Assembly (NCBI RefSeq): GCF_051960575.1
Contig: NZ_JBQCEE010000071.1
Location: 1 to 9,102 of the forward strand
Reading direction: 5' to 3'
DNA length: 9,102 nt
Origin: JBQCEE01 sp051960575
GTDB taxonomy: Bacteria > Actinomycetota > Actinomycetes > Mycobacteriales > Jatrophihabitantaceae
In this document: positions 6,866-9,102 of the stretch, piece after piece
How positions within the stretch are numbered: position 1 is the first letter of the stretch
Layout: each line of letters starts with the position of its first letter
The notes under the pieces: model-generated
Database searches by the model: none
What the model saw: the letters and a program-made list of their open reading frames with translations, nothing else
Told to the model about the DNA's origin: nothing
Translations under genes and position numbers: made by a program

Positions 6866-6891
6866 AGCGTCGATCAGTCAGCGTCGATCAG
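6866..6891. repeat. 12-bp direct repeat pair downstream of the lpqE-like gene
   Basis: The sequence agcgtcgatcag occurs at 6866-6877 and again at 6880-6891, separated by tc (14-bp period). It lies between the lipoprotein stop codon and its terminator hairpin. The function is unknown; it could be a binding site or a small duplication. Confidence 0.7.
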
Positions 6892-6901
6892 CGAGCGGCG
6901 G

Positions 6902-7600
6902 TCAGGGCGCCGCCGGGCTCGGCGTCGGGCTGCTCTCCGGCGGCACGGACAGGCTGCCCGGGCTGCTCGACAGGCCGACCGGGACGTCGACGCTCACCGA
7001 GCCGGCCTTGTCGAACGTGAAGGTGATCTTCACGGTCTCGGCGGGGTAGAGCGACGAGAGCTTGAGGTCCTCGAGCAGCAGCACGCCCGGCTGCACCGCC
7101 TGGCCGAAGCTCACGCTGCTGTTGGCGGGCAGGGGCACGCTCTGCTTGCCCAGCGGCAGCGGCGTCGCGCTCGGGGCGGGCGTGATCGAGGTGGCCGACG
7201 ACGGCGCGGAGGACGGCGCGGAGGACGGCGACGAGCCGCCCGCGCCGCGCTCCTGCCCGGCGACGAAGGCGTTCGCGGCGTCCGCCGACTCGAAGCTGCC
7301 CCAGCTGCTGAAGGCGCTGCTCGTGACGCCGGTGAGCGTGTCGGCGGTGGTGGTGCTGTTGTTGACGATCACGACCCTGAGCGCGGGGTCGTCGCCGGTC
7401 GAGTACTTGCCGTTGGGCGGCGTCTCGATGACCAGGCCGCGCAGCAGGATCTCGCCGACCTGCGCGTTGGTGCCGTCGAGCGTCGGCTTCTCGTTGGCGG
7501 TCTGGGCCTGCTTGCCGTTGGCGCAGGCGGAGGACACCAACGCGGCGCCGATCAGCGTCATGGCGAGACCGGCTCGACCGGCACGCAGCTTCGCGTTCAC
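6902..7600 (-). CDS. LpqE-like secreted lipoprotein
   Basis: This 232-residue predicted lipoprotein occupies the position of M. tuberculosis lpqE (Rv3584), between radA and carD and divergent from carD. It shares the QTANxKP segment after the lipid-anchor Cys and the following ILLRG strand, as I recall that protein. The GTG start at 7600 is supported by AGGAG (7606-7610), 5 nt upstream; the longer frame from 7807 is implausible. The signal peptide has Lys/Arg at 4-9, a hydrophobic core at 11-22, and Cys26 in SSAC, a lipobox with Ser rather than Leu/Val at -3. A two-part beta-rich domain (about 45-115 and 150-210) is interrupted by a Ser/Ala/Pro insert (119-148) containing a tandem repeat, and the tail (211-232) is Ser/Pro-rich. 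The role is unknown; it is probably an envelope protein. Confidence 0.88.
   Translation of the reverse strand: MNAKLRAGRAGLAMTLIGAALVSSACANGKQAQTANEKPTLDGTNAQVGEILLRGLVIETPPNGKYSTGDDPALRVVIVNNSTTTADTLTGVTSSAFSSWGSFESADAANAFVAGQERGAGGSSPSSAPSSAPSSATSITPAPSATPLPLGKQSVPLPANSSVSFGQAVQPGVLLLEDLKLSSLYPAETVKITFTFDKAGSVSVDVPVGLSSSPGSLSVPPESSPTPSPAAP
7200..7235. repeat. 12-nt tandem repeat (3 units) inside the lpqE-like gene
   Basis: Two identical 12-nt units, gacggcgcggag, at 7200-7211 and 7212-7223 are followed by a third (7224-7235) with 10 of 12 bases the same. In the coding frame they give a Ser-Ser-Ala-Pro repeat in the linker. The unit is a multiple of 3, so copy-number change would keep the frame. 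Confidence 0.8.
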
Positions 7601-7669
7601 GTCGACTCCTCGTCGAAAGAGTGCACGGCCCCGATTCCTGCCGGTGCCGGGGCTCGGACTGACCTGTTT

Positions 7670-7682
7670 GCAGCGTAGCGAG
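7670..7682 (-). promoter_or_regulatory. Putative promoter -10 region of the lpqE-like gene (CTCGCTACGCTGC)
   Basis: On the minus strand TACGCT (7677-7672) fits TAnnnT. Transcription from about 7665 would leave a leader of about 65 nt carrying the AGGAG site. The 13-mer matches the one upstream of radA at 12 of 13 bases. No clear -35 is visible. Confidence 0.4.
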
Positions 7683-7827
7683 AGCCGCGGCGGAGGCTGC
7701 CTGCGGCCTGCCGGGGAGCGACCTGCGCCGCAGCCCGTAGCACCGCCGGACGGCGTGGGACGGCGCTGCCGACACGGGGCGAAGGGCACCTCTTCGCGTC
7801 CGATCATTCTTCAGCAGGTGTGCCGCG

Positions 7828-7836
7828 TGTTACCCT
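7828..7836 (+). promoter_or_regulatory. Extended -10 promoter of carD (TGTTACCCT)
   Basis: TACCCT (7831-7836) fits TAnnnT and is preceded by TGT, an extended -10 (TGn). The start site should fall near 7843, giving a leader of about 20 nt with the AAAGGGG ribosome-binding site (7847-7853), 10 nt before the ATG. No good -35 is seen, as expected for an extended -10 promoter. Confidence 0.6.
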
Positions 7837-7863
7837 GGACTCAGCGAAAGGGGCAGTAAACAC

Positions 7864-8355
7864 ATGACTTTCAAGGTCGGCGAGACCGTTGTCTATCCCC
7901 ATCACGGGGCGGCCCTCATCGAAGCCATCGAGGAGCGACTCCTCAAGGGCGTCAAGAAAACCTACCTCAGGCTGAAGGTCGCCCAGGGCGACCTGACGGT
8001 GCTCGTGCCGGCCGAGAATGCAGAGGTCGTGGGTGTCCGCGACGTCGTCGGGCAGGAGGGTCTCGACAAGGTCTTCGACGTCCTGCGCGCCCCGCACACC
8101 GAGGAGCCGACCAACTGGTCGCGTCGGTACAAGGCGAACGGTGAGAAGCTCGCGTCGGGTGACGTGAACAAGGTGGCCGAGGTCGTCCGTGACCTCTGGC
8201 GGCGTGACCGCGACCGTGGCCTGTCGGCCGGCGAGAAGCGCATGCTGGCCAAGGCCCGCCAGATCCTGATCAGCGAGCTCGCGCTGGCCGAGGGCACCAA
8301 CGAGGACAAGGCCGAGGTCGTCCTCGACGAGGTGCTGGCCGAGGCCGTCGCCTGA
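7864..8355 (+). CDS. carD: RNA polymerase-binding transcription regulator CarD
   Basis: CarD binds the RNA polymerase beta subunit at promoters and stabilises the open complex; it is essential in mycobacteria. The 163 residues match the family length (M. tuberculosis 162). The N-terminal RNA polymerase-interaction domain (about 1-53) begins FKVGETVVYPHHGAA. The C-terminal helical DNA-binding domain (about 64-163) has PTNWSRRYK with Trp85, which wedges at the upstream edge of the bubble, and a basic WRRDRDRG helix region. Arg25, used for polymerase contact, is present. Position 47, Arg in M. tuberculosis and important for that contact, is Leu here, while position 36 is Arg instead of Val. The start at 7864 has AAAGGGG upstream. 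The gene is divergent from the lpqE-like gene and is followed by ispD after 35 nt, with a strong hairpin at the junction. Confidence 0.98.
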   Translation: MTFKVGETVVYPHHGAALIEAIEERLLKGVKKTYLRLKVAQGDLTVLVPAENAEVVGVRDVVGQEGLDKVFDVLRAPHTEEPTNWSRRYKANGEKLASGDVNKVAEVVRDLWRRDRDRGLSAGEKRMLAKARQILISELALAEGTNEDKAEVVLDEVLAEAVA

Positions 8356-8370
8356 GCAACCCAGCTGTCC

Positions 8371-8410
8371 ACGATGGCGGCGACGGTCCGATGACCGTCG
8401 CCGCCATCGT
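8371..8410 (+). promoter_or_regulatory. Perfect 17-bp stem-loop enclosing the ispD start codon
   Basis: Arms 8371-8387 and 8394-8410 are exact reverse complements, with the 6-nt loop CCGATG at 8388-8393 containing the ispD ATG (8391-8393). The stem begins 16 nt after the carD stop and its 3' arm is ispD codons 2-6 plus the first two bases of codon 7. It could terminate or attenuate carD transcription, gate ispD translation, or both. No T-tract follows. The inverted repeat is certain; its role is inference. Confidence 0.75.
8374..8394 (+). other. Six-codon mini-ORF overlapping the ispD start by ATGA
   Basis: ATG at 8374 opens a frame encoding MAATVR that stops with TGA at 8392-8394, overlapping the ispD ATG (8391) as ATGA. 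It lies within the stem-loop. No Shine-Dalgarno precedes it, so entry would have to come from ribosomes finishing carD. It is a possible coupling device; translation is unproven. Confidence 0.25.
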
Positions 8411-9041
8411 CGTTGCGGCAGGTTCGGGGCAGCGACTCGGCGCATCGGTGCCGAAGGCGTTCGTCGAGATCGCCGGACGCACGCTGCTCGAGCACGCCGT
8501 CGAACCCTTCCTCGGCCTGCCGCTCGTGGTGGTGGCGCCGGCGGCGCTGGTGGACTCCACCGCCGCCCTGGTGCCGCGCGCCGCGGTCGTGCCGGGCGGC
8601 ACGACCCGGCAGGAGTCGGTGGCCCGTGGCCTCGACGCCGTGCCGCGGGAGTCGCGGTTCGTGCTCGTGCACGACGCCGCGCGCGCCTTCACCCCGCCGG
8701 ACGTGATCACCCGGGTGCTCGACGCGCTGCACGCCGGCGCCGACGCCGTCATCCCCGCGCTGCCCGTCAGCGACACCATCAAGCAGGTGCGTGACGGCGT
8801 CGTCGTCGCGACGCCCGACCGCGCCGGCCTGGTGGCCGTGCAGACACCGCAGGGCTTCCGCCGCGACGTCCTGGTCGCCGCGCACTCCGGTGCGGCGGCG
8901 GACAGCGCCACCGACGACGCCGCACTCGTCGAGGCGCAGGGCGGTCGGGTCGTCGTCGTCGAGGGTGCGGTCGAGGCGTTCAAGATCACGATCCTGGACG
9001 ACCTGCGCCGGGCCGAGGCGCTGCTGGCGGCACGGTCATGA
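8391..9041 (+). CDS. ispD: 2-C-methyl-D-erythritol 4-phosphate cytidylyltransferase IspD
   Basis: IspD joins CTP and methylerythritol 4-phosphate to give CDP-ME plus pyrophosphate, the third step of the MEP isoprenoid pathway, in the cytosol. The 216 residues show the nucleotidyltransferase signature AAGSGQRLGASVPK (9-22), with Arg15 and Lys22 at the catalytic positions. Also present are GGTTRQESV (69-77), VHDAAR (93-98, Asp95 and Arg98), PVSDTIK (125-131), TPQGF (152-156), the acidic DD at 175-176, and EAFKIT (195-200, Lys198). The residue after VHDAAR is Ala, where Pro is usual. The start at 8391 is fixed because the first beta strand (VAAIVVAA) begins at once. There is no Shine-Dalgarno; the start sits in a hairpin loop. 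ispF follows after 13 nt, so the two are co-transcribed. Confidence 0.97.
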   Translation: MTVAAIVVAAGSGQRLGASVPKAFVEIAGRTLLEHAVEPFLGLPLVVVAPAALVDSTAALVPRAAVVPGGTTRQESVARGLDAVPRESRFVLVHDAARAFTPPDVITRVLDALHAGADAVIPALPVSDTIKQVRDGVVVATPDRAGLVAVQTPQGFRRDVLVAAHSGAAADSATDDAALVEAQGGRVVVVEGAVEAFKITILDDLRRAEALLAARS

Positions 9042-9058
9042 TCGGCCCGCGGACATGA
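9038..9058 (+). other. Six-codon mini-ORF linking ispD stop to ispF start
   Basis: ATG at 9038 overlaps the ispD TGA (9039-9041) as ATGA, encodes MIGPRT, and stops at TGA 9056-9058, which overlaps the ispF ATG (9055) as ATGA. It bridges the 13-nt gap exactly. It could relay ribosomes from ispD to ispF, which has no clear Shine-Dalgarno of its own. Translation is inferred only. Confidence 0.25.
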
Positions 9059-9102
9059 GCGAACTGCGGACCGGCATCGGCGTCGACGTCCACCCGATCG
9101 AG
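9055..9102 (+). CDS. ispF: 2-C-methyl-D-erythritol 2,4-cyclodiphosphate synthase IspF (3' truncated by window edge)
   Basis: Only the first 16 codons are in the window. They read MSELRTGIGVDVHPIE, whose RxGxGxDVH core is the IspF N-terminal signature; Asp11 and His13 are two of the metal ligands. IspF cyclises CDP-ME 2-phosphate to ME-cPP with release of CMP. It acts later in the same pathway as IspD and is commonly its neighbour or fusion partner. Here it is a separate gene 13 nt after ispD, presumably in the same operon. Confidence 0.93.
   Translation, partial: MSELRTGIGVDVHPIE

Noticed and set aside
5407..7020. 537-codon open frame on the + strand opposite radA
   Set aside because: It is an antisense shadow: high-GC coding sequence leaves other frames free of stops. 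Its product is Arg/His/Asp-rich without domains, while the opposite strand encodes an intact RadA.
7591..7620. GTG-started mini-ORF ending in TGA over the GTGA start of the LpqE-like gene
   Set aside because: GTG codons are too common in high-GC DNA for this overlap to mean anything, and the gene has its own well-spaced Shine-Dalgarno.
7601..7807. N-terminal extension of the LpqE-like lipoprotein to 7807
   Set aside because: The added residues would bury the signal peptide, and GTG 7600 has AGGAG at 5 nt.
7683..7827. Possible small gene or structured RNA in the lpqE-carD intergenic region
   Set aside because: I found only a 7-bp stem (7701-7707 with 7727-7733) and no recognisable riboswitch, coding signal or repeat.

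Overview
The window is chromosomal DNA from a high-GC actinobacterium (class Actinomycetes). The evidence is the strong GC bias with GTG starts for several genes, Ser/Thr/Pro-rich secreted proteins, and a gene order and orientation that I recall from Mycobacterium tuberculosis Rv3581c-Rv3589 (ispF, ispD, carD, lpqE, radA, disA, an Rv3587c-type membrane protein, mutY), with clpC beyond. I cannot name a genus. It looks like conserved core chromosome: I see no mobile element, CRISPR array, tRNA or rRNA.

Layout. Positions 1-1539 (+) hold the 3' part of clpC, the AAA+ unfoldase of the Clp protease, ended by a strong hairpin terminator. Next on the + strand is a DUF3558-like lipoprotein gene (1689-2375), convergent with mutY (3284-2382, -), an adenine DNA glycosylase. 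mutY is divergent from a single-pass membrane protein gene with a secreted four-cysteine domain (3359-4138, +). That gene converges on a radA-disA pair transcribed on the - strand (6795-5290, then 5255-4176). Upstream of radA, also on -, is an LpqE-like lipoprotein gene (7600-6902). It is divergent from carD (7864-8355, +), which is followed by ispD (8391-9041, +) and the first 16 codons of ispF (9055 to the window end).

Function. MutY, RadA and DisA form a genome-integrity group: base-excision repair of A:8-oxoG, recombination-intermediate processing, and a DNA-scanning c-di-AMP synthase. RadA is known to bind and restrain DisA in Bacillus and mycobacteria. CarD is an essential RNA polymerase-binding regulator of initiation in mycobacteria. 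IspD and IspF are two steps of the MEP isoprenoid pathway.

No wholly new system is apparent. The unusual material is at the regulatory scale. A perfect 17-bp inverted repeat has the ispD start codon in its 6-nt loop. Three genes (the DUF3558-like lipoprotein gene, ispD, ispF) are each preceded by a 3- or 6-codon mini-ORF whose TGA overlaps the gene's ATG as ATGA. CarD carries Leu where M. tuberculosis has Arg47, with an Arg at a probable cross-strand position. A 13-nt motif containing a -10-like element recurs upstream of both radA and the lpqE-like gene.
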